64,000 bases of DNA from Chloroflexota bacterium (lineage in GTDB: Bacteria; Chloroflexota; Limnocylindria; QHBO01). The notes beneath the pieces were generated by a model. The model worked only from the letters and a program-made list of their open reading frames with translations, did not search any database and was not told where the DNA came from. The position numbers were made by a program, and so were the translations under genes. The stretch is taken from the NCBI GenBank assembly GCA_025699005.1, contig JAILWI010000005.1, positions 1 to 64,000 on the forward strand, in the 5' to 3' direction. This document shows, one piece after another, positions 24,445-32,574 of this stretch (position 1 is the first letter of the stretch; each line of letters starts with the position of its first letter).

Positions 24445-25862
24445 CGCTCCTCCCCCAGCCGGTTGACGGCGTCGCGGAACGCGTCGCCGCGGGCGGCGTA
24501 GTCGGTGAACATGTCGAAGCTCGCGGCGGCCGGCGCCAGCAGCACGACGTCACCCGGCAGCACGCGCCGCGCGGCCGCGGCGACGGCGGCCGCCATGTCG
24601 GACGCCCGCTCGACGGGAATCCGGTCGCCGATGAGCCGGCTCAGCTCATCCGCGGTCTCGCCGATGAGCACCGCGGCCTTCGCACGGGCGGCGACCTCGT
24701 CCGCGAAGGCGTCGTATGGCAGCCCCTTGCCGGCACCACCCGAGATGAGGACGATCGGCGCGTCGAACGCCTCCAGCGCGGCGATGGCCGCCGCCGGGAT
24801 CGTGGCCTGCGAGTCGTTCACCCATCGCACGCCACCGCGCTCGACGACCAGCTCGAGGCGGTGCGCCACCCCGCGGAACCCGGCGATCGCATCGGCGATG
24901 GCATCGGTTGATGCACCGGCCAACCGCCCGCCGACGGCCGCGCACAGGACGTTGCGCAGCATGTGGCGGCCGGGGAGCGGCACGTCCGAGATGGGCATCA
25001 GCCGCTCCCCCGCCACGGTGATCCAGCCGTCGTCGACCCACGCCTCGTCCGGGCCGTGGCCGGGCCGCTCCAGGCCGTACCAGCGAACCCGGTCCGCCGG
25101 GAGTCGCTCGGCGAGGTCCCGGCATCCCTGGTCGTCATGGTTCAGGACCACCGTGCCGCGATCGATGCTGAGCTCCGCGAGCCGAGCCTTCACCGCGCGA
25201 TAGGCCTCGACGGTGCCGTGCCGGTCGAGGTGGTCCTCGCCGATGTTCGTGTAGAGCGCGATGTCGGCTCCGCGCCCGACGGTGGGCAGCTGGAGCTCGC
25301 TGAGCTCGACGACCGCCCAGGTCTCGGGCGACAGCTCGGTCGCGCGTTCGATGAGCGGCGTGCCGATGTTCCCGCCCAGCACGCTCGGCAGCCCGGCACG
25401 CTCGAGGACGGCGGCGAGCAGCGACGAGGTGGTCGTCTTGCCCTTCGTGCCGGTGATGCCGATGATCCGCGCCGGGGTCAGCCGCAGGAAGAGCTCGACC
25501 TCGCTCACGATCTCGACCCCGCGGTCCTCGGCCGCCCGCAGCGCGTCGCGCAGCCAGGGGTCCGTGGTCGGGAAGCGGGGCGACACCGACGGGCTCGTCA
25601 CGAGCAGCTCGGCGTGGTCGAGCACCGCGCGCGCCTCGGTCTCGTCGATCCCCACCGCCAGGCGCACGGGATGGCCCGCCAGCGCCTCGGCCGCGTCGCC
25701 CAGCTCGGCCAGCGGCCGGCGATCGTAGGCCACGACGACGGCGCCCGCGTCGGCGAGGAATCGCGATGCCGCGATGCCCGATCGGGCAAGGCCGAGAACG
25801 ACGGTGCGCCGGCCACGAAGGTCCTCCGCGCTGCGAATCGGCTCCCGGGTGGTCGTCATCAT
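24441..25862 (-). CDS. murD: UDP-N-acetylmuramoyl-L-alanine--D-glutamate ligase
   Basis: A 473-residue Mur ligase adding D-Glu to UDP-MurNAc-L-Ala. The N-terminal Rossmann domain (VVLGLARSGIAASRFLA), the P-loop (GITGTKGKTTTSSLL), YTNIGEDHLDRHGT, and the C-terminal SGGAGKGLPYDAF and AAASFDMFTDYAARGD are clear. Two motif deviations stand out. The usual SSFQL motif reads LSELQL, and the usual NDSKATN reads NDSQATI, so a lysine contacting substrate in E. coli MurD is glutamine here. Two adjacent ATGs (25862 and 25859) could start the protein. It lies ~10 nt after mraY and overlaps ftsW by 4 bp. Confidence 0.95.
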   Translation of the reverse strand: MMTTTREPIRSAEDLRGRRTVVLGLARSGIAASRFLADAGAVVVAYDRRPLAELGDAAEALAGHPVRLAVGIDETEARAVLDHAELLVTSPSVSPRFPTTDPWLRDALRAAEDRGVEIVSEVELFLRLTPARIIGITGTKGKTTTSSLLAAVLERAGLPSVLGGNIGTPLIERATELSPETWAVVELSELQLPTVGRGADIALYTNIGEDHLDRHGTVEAYRAVKARLAELSIDRGTVVLNHDDQGCRDLAERLPADRVRWYGLERPGHGPDEAWVDDGWITVAGERLMPISDVPLPGRHMLRNVLCAAVGGRLAGASTDAIADAIAGFRGVAHRLELVVERGGVRWVNDSQATIPAAAIAALEAFDAPIVLISGGAGKGLPYDAFADEVAARAKAAVLIGETADELSRLIGDRIPVERASDMAAAVAAAARRVLPGDVVLLAPAAASFDMFTDYAARGDAFRDAVNRLGEER

Positions 25863-25871
25863 CGGCCTGGC

Positions 25872-26855
25872 TTACAGCCCGCTCACGCCGGCGATGAAGA
25901 TGCTGACGCCGAGGAGGCCGGCGAGCGCGGCGACGATCCAGAAGCGAACCGTGATCTTCTCCTCGGCCCACCCGACGAGCTCGAAGTGATGGTGGAGCGG
26001 CGTCATGCGGAAGATGCGCCGGCCCCGGAGCCGGTAGCTGATCACCTGGATCACGACGCTCATGATCACCGCGAAGAACACGATGCCGATGACGGCCAGC
26101 AGCGGCAGCTGGCCATTCACGGTGGCCACCACGGCGAGCGTGGCTCCCAGGCTCAGCGCACCGGAGTCGCCCATGAAGATCTGCGCCGGGTGGACGTTGA
26201 ACCACAGGAAGCCCATGAGGGCGCCGATGACGAGGGCGCAGAAGATCGCCAGGTTCGGCTGGGCCAGCTTCAGTCCCTCGACCGGCACGAGGCTGATGAG
26301 CAGGTACGCAACGAAGCTGAAGATCAGGACGCCGCCCGCCAGTCCATCCAGGCCGTCCGTCAGGTTCACCGCGTTGCTCGTCCCGACGATGACGAACGCG
26401 ACGAAGATGAGGAACAGGAGCGGGCCGATGATGATCTCGCCGACGAACGGGATGTTGATGGCCGTGATCTCGAAGTGTCGCTGGATGTAGTAGCCGGCGA
26501 GGACGGCCACGATCGTCTGCCAGACGAGCTTCCAGCGACCGCGCATCCCGATCCCGGTGCGGACGTTCACGAAGTCGTCGATGGCGCCCAGGATCCCGAC
26601 TCCCATGAGCGTCAGCATCGGCGTGAGCGTGGCGGCATCCTCGATCCGCAGGGCCATGGCGAGGAAGAGCACGACACCCACCACGAGCATCCCGCCCATC
26701 GTTGGCGTGCCCGCCTTCCCGAAGTGGTCCGGGCCCTCCGCCCGGATCCGCTTCCCGAATCCGAGCCGTTGGAGCAGGCTGATGTAGATCGGCGCCAGCA
26801 GCACCATGCCGCTGAAGGCGAGCAGGAGTGCGACGACGATCTGGAGAATCGTCAT
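25872..26855 (-). CDS. mraY: phospho-N-acetylmuramoyl-pentapeptide-transferase
   Basis: A 327-residue polytopic membrane enzyme making lipid I from UDP-MurNAc-pentapeptide and undecaprenyl phosphate. Hallmarks are AGTPTMGGML, GAIDDFVNVR (Mg-binding Asp pair), SNAVNLTDGLDGLA, FMGDSGALSLG and TPLHHHFEL. About ten hydrophobic segments match the family. The ATG overlaps the stop of murF by 4 bp, and murD follows after ~10 nt. Confidence 0.97.
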   Translation of the reverse strand: MTILQIVVALLLAFSGMVLLAPIYISLLQRLGFGKRIRAEGPDHFGKAGTPTMGGMLVVGVVLFLAMALRIEDAATLTPMLTLMGVGILGAIDDFVNVRTGIGMRGRWKLVWQTIVAVLAGYYIQRHFEITAINIPFVGEIIIGPLLFLIFVAFVIVGTSNAVNLTDGLDGLAGGVLIFSFVAYLLISLVPVEGLKLAQPNLAIFCALVIGALMGFLWFNVHPAQIFMGDSGALSLGATLAVVATVNGQLPLLAVIGIVFFAVIMSVVIQVISYRLRGRRIFRMTPLHHHFELVGWAEEKITVRFWIVAALAGLLGVSIFIAGVSGL

Positions 26856-28255
26856 CGGTCCGTCCCCATCGTCGCCAGCAGCTCGACGGTTCGATCCAGG
26901 CCGATGCCGCGCGATGCCTTGATCAGCACGAGGTCGCCCGGACCGGGCGCGAAGTCGCGCTCGAGCAGCTCGGCGGCCTCATCGGCGTCGGTTGCCTCCA
27001 CGACGCGCCCGGCGCCCGCGTCACGCGCCGCCGCGGCGATCCAGCGCCCACGCTCCCCGACCGCCACGAGACCATCGACGACGGCCGCGGCACGCGCGCC
27101 GATCTCGCGGTGGAGCCGCTCCTCGTCGGGGCCGAGCTCCAGCATGTCGCCGAGGACCGCGATCCTGCGTCCGCCGGGGCCGAGGGGCGTCTCGCCCAGG
27201 AACTCGAGCGCACCGCCGACGCTGACGGGCGAGGCGTTGTACGTGTCATCCACCAGGCGCGCGCCCGAGTCGGCCCCGAGGACGGCCATGCGGTGCGGTG
27301 CGTGGCTGCCGGCCTCGAGCGCATCGGCGATGTCGTCCATGGGAACGCCGAGGTGCTCAGCCACGATCGCCGCTGCCACCGCGTGTGGCACGAGGTGCCG
27401 GCCCGGGGTGCCGCTGCGGACTCGGCGGCTGCCCCACGGACCGACGAGCGTGAACGTCGTGCCATCGATCCCGCGCGTCTCGATCTCCTCCGCGCGAGCA
27501 TCCGCGTCCGGACCCAGGCCGAAGGTCCGGACCGGGGCCGGTGTGACGTCGCGCATGGCCGCGACCCGTGGGTCATCCGCGTTCAGGACGGCCAGGCCGT
27601 CCGCCGGCAGCGCCCGCGGCAGCTCGGATTTCGCCTGGGCGATGGCCTCGATGCTGCCGGCTCGCTCGAGATGCGTCGGGTGGACGGCGAGGACGACCCC
27701 GACCTCGGGCCGAGCAATCTCGGCCAGGAGCGCGATGTCCCCGACGGTGTACATGCTCATCTCGAGGACGGCGACCTCGTCGGCCGGCTCGAGGCGCAGG
27801 AGCGTCATCGGCAGTCCGGTCTCGGAGTTCAGGTTGCCCTCGTTGCGCAGCGTTCGATGGGTACGCGAAACGACGTCCGCGACGATCTCCTTGGCGATCG
27901 TCTTGCCGGTGGAGCCGGTGATGCCGACCACGCGCACGTCGTGCCGGTTGCGCCACCAGGTCGCCAGGTCGGCGAGTGCGGCGAGCGAATCCGGCACCTG
28001 GACGATCGCTCGGTCGAGGTCCTCGGGCAGGTCGACCGGCCGCTCCACGAGCGCGGCGACGGCGCCGGATCGCAGCGCATCCTCGACGAATCGGTGGCCG
28101 TCCGCCCGTTCACCGGGCAGCGCGACGAAGCAGCTGGAGGGGCTGACACGGCGGGAATCGACCGAGGCGCCGATGACGGAGGTGACCGAAGTGGGTCGGA
28201 GGAGACGGCCGCCGGTGACGGCCAGGAGGTCATCGAGACGGATCGTGGGAGGCAC
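26852..28255 (-). CDS. murF: UDP-N-acetylmuramoyl-tripeptide--D-alanyl-D-alanine ligase
   Basis: A 467-residue Mur ligase that adds D-Ala-D-Ala to complete the pentapeptide precursor. It has the N-terminal MurF domain (GASVDSRRVSPSSCFVALPGERADGH), the P-loop GITGSTGKTIAKEI, NEGNLNSETGLPMTLL, LEMSMYTVGDI, and the C-terminal LVDDTYNASPVSV and AVLGDMLELGPDE. The start is ambiguous between GTG codons at 28255 and 28264; neither has a clear ribosome binding site, and longer readings run into ftsI. murE, normally between ftsI and murF, is not here. Confidence 0.94.
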   Translation of the reverse strand: MPPTIRLDDLLAVTGGRLLRPTSVTSVIGASVDSRRVSPSSCFVALPGERADGHRFVEDALRSGAVAALVERPVDLPEDLDRAIVQVPDSLAALADLATWWRNRHDVRVVGITGSTGKTIAKEIVADVVSRTHRTLRNEGNLNSETGLPMTLLRLEPADEVAVLEMSMYTVGDIALLAEIARPEVGVVLAVHPTHLERAGSIEAIAQAKSELPRALPADGLAVLNADDPRVAAMRDVTPAPVRTFGLGPDADARAEEIETRGIDGTTFTLVGPWGSRRVRSGTPGRHLVPHAVAAAIVAEHLGVPMDDIADALEAGSHAPHRMAVLGADSGARLVDDTYNASPVSVGGALEFLGETPLGPGGRRIAVLGDMLELGPDEERLHREIGARAAAVVDGLVAVGERGRWIAAAARDAGAGRVVEATDADEAAELLERDFAPGPGDLVLIKASRGIGLDRTVELLATMGTDR

Positions 28256-28293
28256 GCGGACCACGCTGCGGACTACCGGCGAGTCTAGCAGTC

Positions 28294-30084
28294 TCAAGGC
28301 TGGGCAACCGGCTCCAGAGGCCGGTCGGGCGGGATGGCCAGGTAGTCCAGGACCTGCGGCATGAGGTCCGCGTAGACCCACTCGGGGCGCTCCGGCATCT
28401 TCGGGCCGCCGGCGCCCGCCGGGCGATGGATGAGCACCAGCGTCACGAGCTTCGTGTCGCCGGCGGGAAGCAGACCGACGAAGCTCGAGTCGACCCACCC
28501 GTCGACGTACTGCCAGCGCTCGACGCTCTGTCCGTTGGCGTCCTTCACCTGCACCGGCCCGGCGATCTGTGCCGTGCCCGTCTTTCCCGCCACGGTGTAG
28601 CCCGGGATCGAAGCGCGGTTGGCGATGCCGTTGTCGATCGCACCGGTCAGCAGCTCGATCATCGTGGCGGCGGTCTCCGGGCGCATGACCCGCTCGCGCG
28701 GCGGCTGCTGCACCTCGTGATATGTCCCGTCGGGATCCGTCCATCCGGCCACCACGTGGGGGGTCACGAGCTCGCCGCCGTTCGCGAACGACGCGTAGCC
28801 GGCCACGAGCTGGACCGCCGTCAGCGACAGGCCCTGCCCGAACGCGTTCTGGGCCGCGGTCAGGTCACCGGACGAGTTCGGGCCATCCGGGTTCCAGATC
28901 ACGCCCGCCGCCTCGTTGGTGAGCTCGATCCCCGTCGGGCTGCCGAACCCGAAGCGGCGGAACGCCTCGTACAGCCGCGCCCGGCCCAGCTTGAGCCCGA
29001 TCTTCGCGGCCCCGACGTTGTTCGACAGCTCGAGCACGTTGCCCGCCGTGATGCGGCCGTGCCCGGAGGGATGGTCGTAACGATCGGCATTCTGGATCCG
29101 GACGTTTCCGATGCGCAGGTTGTTGTCGTCCTCGACCGTCGTCGAGGTGGTGATCGCGCCGGCATCCAGGGCGGCGGCGATGGTGAAGGCCTTCATGACC
29201 GAGCCGGGCTCGTACTGGCGCGAGACGGCCGGGTTCGCGAAGCGCTCGCCATCGGTCGTGGCGAACTGGTTGGCGTCGTACGACGGGAAGCTGGCCATTG
29301 CCAGGATCGCGCCGGTCTCGGCGTCCATGATCACGCCCGTGGCCCCGGCCGCCCGATTCGTGACCATCGTGTCCCAGATCTCCTGCTCGAGCAGGTTCTG
29401 AATCCCCGCGTCGATGGTGAGGCGCAGGTCGCGGCCGTCCACCGGTTCTCGGAGCATGGAGACCGAGTCGGCGATGCGCCGCCCGATGACGTCCTCCTGT
29501 GCCTCCACGGCACCCGGCGCTCCGGCGAGCGTGGCGTCCTCGGCCTGCTCCACCCCGTACGACCCGATGCCGTCGTTGTTCACGAATCCGAGGACATGCG
29601 CGGCGAGCGTCACGTCGTCGGAAGCACCCTTGACCGGGTACACGCGCTTCGTCTCGGGGATGAGGCCCACGCCCCGCAAATCGAGGGCTCGAATGCGCTC
29701 CGCGACCTCCGGCGACACGAGCCGCTTCAGCCATGCCCAGCTGGTGCCGCTCGTGATCCGCTCCCGGACGTCGGCGGCATCCATGTCCAGTGCCGAGGCG
29801 AGGAGTGCGGCGGTCAGGCCCGGGTCCTCGATCGACGGAGGCGTGACGTAGACCGACTGCACCTCGACGGAGGTCGCCAGCAGCTCGCCGTTGCGGTCGG
29901 TGATCTCGCCCCGCTCGGCGGGGAGCGTCCGCGCCTGAGCGAGCTGGTGAAGCGCCATCGCCGCCAGCCGGGGCTGCTCGAGTACCTGCCACCAGACGAG
30001 GCGTGCGCCGACCATCGTCGCCAGCGTGCTGACGACGATGAGGAGGACCAAGGCGCGGGCACGACTGTCGGTCCTGGCGAGCAT
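28294..30084 (-). CDS. ftsI: penicillin-binding protein, class B (FtsI/PBP2-type transpeptidase)
   Basis: A 596-residue septal peptidoglycan transpeptidase. One N-terminal membrane anchor (~11-31) is followed by the pedestal domain (AERGEITDRNGELLATS) and the transpeptidase domain. The catalytic triad motifs are S295-VMK (EPGSVMKAF), S354-NN (ELSNNVG) and K501-TG (AGKTGTA). It works with FtsW. It lies between ftsL and murF as in most dcw clusters. No PASTA domains are present at the C-terminus. Confidence 0.95.
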   Translation of the reverse strand: MLARTDSRARALVLLIVVSTLATMVGARLVWWQVLEQPRLAAMALHQLAQARTLPAERGEITDRNGELLATSVEVQSVYVTPPSIEDPGLTAALLASALDMDAADVRERITSGTSWAWLKRLVSPEVAERIRALDLRGVGLIPETKRVYPVKGASDDVTLAAHVLGFVNNDGIGSYGVEQAEDATLAGAPGAVEAQEDVIGRRIADSVSMLREPVDGRDLRLTIDAGIQNLLEQEIWDTMVTNRAAGATGVIMDAETGAILAMASFPSYDANQFATTDGERFANPAVSRQYEPGSVMKAFTIAAALDAGAITTSTTVEDDNNLRIGNVRIQNADRYDHPSGHGRITAGNVLELSNNVGAAKIGLKLGRARLYEAFRRFGFGSPTGIELTNEAAGVIWNPDGPNSSGDLTAAQNAFGQGLSLTAVQLVAGYASFANGGELVTPHVVAGWTDPDGTYHEVQQPPRERVMRPETAATMIELLTGAIDNGIANRASIPGYTVAGKTGTAQIAGPVQVKDANGQSVERWQYVDGWVDSSFVGLLPAGDTKLVTLVLIHRPAGAGGPKMPERPEWVYADLMPQVLDYLAIPPDRPLEPVAQP

Positions 30085-30127
30085 TGTGGTCTCCGTACGA
30101 CGGCCGACTCGGCGACCGCGAGCTAGA

Positions 30128-30541
30128 TCAATCGGCGGGACGGCCGTCTGGTGACGCGAACGTCACGGCCCCGTCCTCGAGGGGCACGAGACGCAGCTCC
30201 GTTCTCGCGCGGTTCGTGATCTCGGACGGCGAGCGCGCCTCGCCGATGGCCCAGATGAGCTGCTGCTGCTCCGCGTGGCGCTCCGCGAGCGTTGCCTCCA
30301 GGCCATCGATCTCGTAGCCGGTCGCTGCGACACGCGTCGACTGCGACAGGTAGAAGAGCGCGAGCCCGGCGGCCACCACGATGGCGACGAGCAACGGCCT
30401 GATGTCCACCTGCCGCGCGATGCGTCGCCCCGAGTAGTGACGGGCGCGGCGCGCGGGCTGGGGACGCGTGCGGGGGCGCGGCCGGCTTCGACGCCCCAGG
30501 AACCAGGGATTCGTCGCGGGCCGTGCGCCGATGACCGCCAT
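30128..30541 (-). CDS. ftsL: FtsL-like septum formation protein
   Basis: A 137-residue bitopic protein with a basic cytoplasmic N-terminus (~45 residues, Arg/Pro-rich), a membrane helix at about 49-67 (LLVAIVVAAGLALFYL), and a short periplasmic coiled coil (YEIDGLEATLAERHAEQQQLIWAIGEA). This layout and the position just upstream of ftsI identify it as FtsL or a DivIC-type septum initiator. It would form a complex with FtsQ and a second coiled-coil protein. Sequence conservation in this family is low, so the name relies on topology and location. Confidence 0.82.
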   Translation of the reverse strand: MAVIGARPATNPWFLGRRSRPRPRTRPQPARRARHYSGRRIARQVDIRPLLVAIVVAAGLALFYLSQSTRVAATGYEIDGLEATLAERHAEQQQLIWAIGEARSPSEITNRARTELRLVPLEDGAVTFASPDGRPAD

Positions 30542-30565
30542 CTGCCGTCGCTCCTGTCCGGGTGC

Positions 30566-30778
30566 CTAGGCCGCGGTCGCGCGCTTGCGCAGCTGCGTGC
30601 CGAAGCTGGTTGGTGCCTCGAAGCCGAGGCCCTCTTCGATCTCGAAGGCGGCGACCTCGTCGCTGAGCCAGTGCTGCTCCTCGCGAGCCGCGTGGGTGCG
30701 GCGCTCGCGGAGATCGCGCTGGCGGGCGGAGTACATGCGTCGGCGGCTCGCCTGGTGACGCGAACGACCCTTGCTCAT
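30566..30778 (-). CDS. small basic protein of unknown function in the dcw cluster
   Basis: A 70-residue soluble protein, unrecognised. It begins SKGRSRHQASRRRMYSARQR and stays Arg/His-rich for about 35 residues, then continues with an acidic and hydrophobic stretch (SDEVAAFEIEEGLGFEAPTS) and ends Lys/Arg-rich. The ATG at 30778 is preferred because GGAGGAGGG stands about 7 nt upstream. An alternative ATG at 30808, overlapping the rsmH stop, would add 10 residues. Its place between rsmH and ftsL and the strong ribosome binding site argue for a real gene. It could bind nucleic acid, or be a highly diverged division protein; neither is shown. Confidence 0.72.
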   Translation of the reverse strand: MSKGRSRHQASRRRMYSARQRDLRERRTHAAREEQHWLSDEVAAFEIEEGLGFEAPTSFGTQLRKRATAA

Positions 30779-30804
30779 CGATTGACCCTCCTCCACTGGT
30801 CGGC

Positions 30805-31764
30805 TCATGCGAGCTTTTGGGCGACACGCAGCTTTGCGCTGCGTGCGCGGCGGTTCCGCCGGACCTCGTCGGGGCCCGCGGTGATGACGCCCTTCGTGAT
30901 CGAGCGCAGCTGGGCTCGGTGGCCGCAGGTGCAGACCGGCGGCAGGGGCTCCTCGATGCAGTCACGGCTCTCGCGCGCGACGAACCGCTTCACGATGCGG
31001 TCCTCGAGGCTGTGGTAGCTGATGACGGCCATCCGACCGCCGGGTGCCAGCGCGGCGAGCGCGCCCGACAGGGCGGCGGACAGCACCTCGACCTCCCGGT
31101 TCACGGCGATGCGCAGCGCCTGGAACGTGCGGGTGGCGGGGTGGATGCGGCCCGCATCGGCGCCGCCGGGCCGTCCCGGGGCGGCGGATGCGACCACGGC
31201 GGCGAGGTCGGCCGCGGTCACGATCCGACCCTCCGCACGCGCCGCCACGATCGCCTTCGCGATGCGGCCTGCACGGCGCTCTTCACCAAACGTCGCGAGG
31301 ATTCCGGCGAGCTCTCGCTCCGACGAGCGCTCAATGAGCTCGATGGCCGATAGACCACTCGTTTCATCGAATCTCATGTCCGGCGGCGCATCGGCCGCAA
31401 AGCTGAATCCCCGGTCCTGATCGGCGAGCTGGTAGCTGCTGAGACCGAGGTCGAAGAGGATCGCGTCGAGCGGCACGGCGCCGGCCGCGGTCGCGACGTC
31501 GAAGATCGACTCGAAGTTGGCGTGACGAAGCGTGACCCGGTCGCCGAAGCGCGCCAGGACGCGTTCCGCCTCCGAGATGGCCGCCCGATCGGCATCGAGG
31601 CCGAGCAGGCGGCCATCCGGAGACGTGGTCTCCAAAAGCCGCTCGGCGTGCCCACCGCCGCCGACGGTGCAATCAGCCACGGAGCTGCCGGCGCGGACGG
31701 CCAGCGAGGTGAGAACCTCGTCGACCAGCACCGGCAGGTGCCCTTCTCCCATGTGGCGTTGCAC
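30805..31764 (-). CDS. rsmH: 16S rRNA (cytosine1402-N4)-methyltransferase RsmH
   Basis: A 319-residue SAM methyltransferase (MraW) that N4-methylates C1402 in 16S rRNA. Landmarks are HLPVLVDEVL, motif I DCTVGGGGHAERLL, LFDLGLSSYQLAD, DMRFDETSGLSA, HPATRTFQALRIAVN, ISYHSLEDRIVKRF and the C-terminal KGVITAGPDEVRRNRRARSAKLR. GTG at 31764 or ATG at 31752 may start it; the shorter form begins at MGEGHLPVL. It is second in the dcw operon, about 58 nt after mraZ. Confidence 0.96.
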   Translation of the reverse strand: MQRHMGEGHLPVLVDEVLTSLAVRAGSSVADCTVGGGGHAERLLETTSPDGRLLGLDADRAAISEAERVLARFGDRVTLRHANFESIFDVATAAGAVPLDAILFDLGLSSYQLADQDRGFSFAADAPPDMRFDETSGLSAIELIERSSERELAGILATFGEERRAGRIAKAIVAARAEGRIVTAADLAAVVASAAPGRPGGADAGRIHPATRTFQALRIAVNREVEVLSAALSGALAALAPGGRMAVISYHSLEDRIVKRFVARESRDCIEEPLPPVCTCGHRAQLRSITKGVITAGPDEVRRNRRARSAKLRVAQKLA

Positions 31765-31822
31765 CTCATCTGTCGGACGGCGGGCCGACCGGCCCGGAGA
31801 CGCATCAATGACCGGGGCACGC

Positions 31823-32272
31823 TCAGATGCCCAGGTCGGCGAGGTGTTCGGCGAGTGCCTCCGGCTCGTCCTCGATCTGGGACCGGTACGGCTGCCACCG
31901 CGACGGTGCCCACACCTCGAGTCGGTTCAGCGCGCCGACCACGACCACCTCGCTCTGGGTCAGGCCGGCGTACTCGCGCAGGTAGCTCGGGACGAGGACT
32001 CGCCCCTGCCGGTCGAGCTCCACCTCGACCGCCCCCGAGCTCATGAAGCGGCCGAACTGTCGCGCGGCCGCGTTCGTCGTGGGCAGGCTCTGGATCTTGG
32101 CCGCGAGCTCTTCCCACGTGTCCGAGGGAAAGATCGCCAGGCAGCCGTCGAGCCAGCGAGCGAGCGTCGCACCCTGGGCCAGCCGCGACCGGAACCGCAC
32201 CGGGACCGCGACGCGGCCCCGGTCGTCCAGCGCGTGCCGGAACTCCCCGGTGAGGAATGACACCCGCTCCAT
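31823..32272 (-). CDS. mraZ: transcriptional regulator MraZ
   Basis: A 149-residue double AbrB-like (SpoVT/MraZ) DNA-binding protein, first gene of the dcw cluster. Two half-repeats are visible: FRHALDDRGRVAVPVRFR with the IFPSDTWEEL tail, and VEVELDRQGRVLVPSYLREYAGL followed by EVWAPSRW. In several bacteria MraZ oligomers bind TGGGN repeats upstream of mraZ and control the operon. The expected 10-bp-spaced repeats are present at 32288-32330, so autoregulation is likely. Length is typical. Confidence 0.96.
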   Translation of the reverse strand: MERVSFLTGEFRHALDDRGRVAVPVRFRSRLAQGATLARWLDGCLAIFPSDTWEELAAKIQSLPTTNAAARQFGRFMSSGAVEVELDRQGRVLVPSYLREYAGLTQSEVVVVGALNRLEVWAPSRWQPYRSQIEDEPEALAEHLADLGI

Positions 32273-32287
32273 CGTGCCTGCTGTTCA

Positions 32288-32330
32288 CCACTACTCCCCA
32301 TATGGCCCCATTTGGAACCACAGGGCGCCA
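32288..32330 (-). promoter_or_regulatory. predicted MraZ operator: five TGG repeats at exact 10-bp spacing
   Basis: Read on the minus strand, TGG trinucleotides begin at 32330, 32320, 32310, 32300 and 32290, giving units TGGCG, TGGTT, TGGGG, TGGGG and TGGTG with 5-nt spacers. Two match the TGGGN MraZ repeat fully and three partly. They start at the -10 box and extend across the transcription start toward mraZ, an ideal position for repression. The spacing is direct observation; MraZ binding is inferred from the known family. Confidence 0.8.
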
Positions 32331-32357
32331 CTATACAGGGCAAACGCCACCCGTCAA
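32330..32357 (-). promoter_or_regulatory. predicted promoter of the dcw operon (PmraZ)
   Basis: On the minus strand -35 TTGACG (32357-32352), 16-nt spacer, -10 TATAGT (32335-32330). The start is near 32323, about 50 nt ahead of mraZ. It is among the best sigma-70-like promoters in the window and overlaps the first MraZ-type repeat. The remainder of the 302-bp gap (32358-32574) holds only a hairpin at 32502-32523. Confidence 0.8.
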
Positions 32358-32501
32358 GGGTTTTTGCGCGCGTGGTTCGTGGGAGTCGGCCGTACGTTCC
32401 GGCCAGGACAGGGCATGCAGAGGTACCGGCGGCGAGCGCATGGCAAGGCCCGCGTCACGAGCCGCCTTGGTGGGCGCGTTGGCCGTGATGGGAGGGGCGA
32501 T

Positions 32502-32523
32502 GCCCGGCACTAGGGAGCCGGGC
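32502..32523. terminator. hairpin, possible transcription terminator of the Cys4 membrane protein gene
   Basis: GCCCGGC (32502-32508) and GCCGGGC (32517-32523) form a perfect 7-bp stem with an 8-nt loop, 52 nt past the stop at 32575. There is no T-run, so it is not a classical intrinsic terminator; it may still end or protect the transcript. Confidence 0.35.
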
Positions 32524-32574
32524 AGATCGTGGGCGCGGCGCCCCGTCGGCGAGTGTCGCGACCCGCGCGGGACG

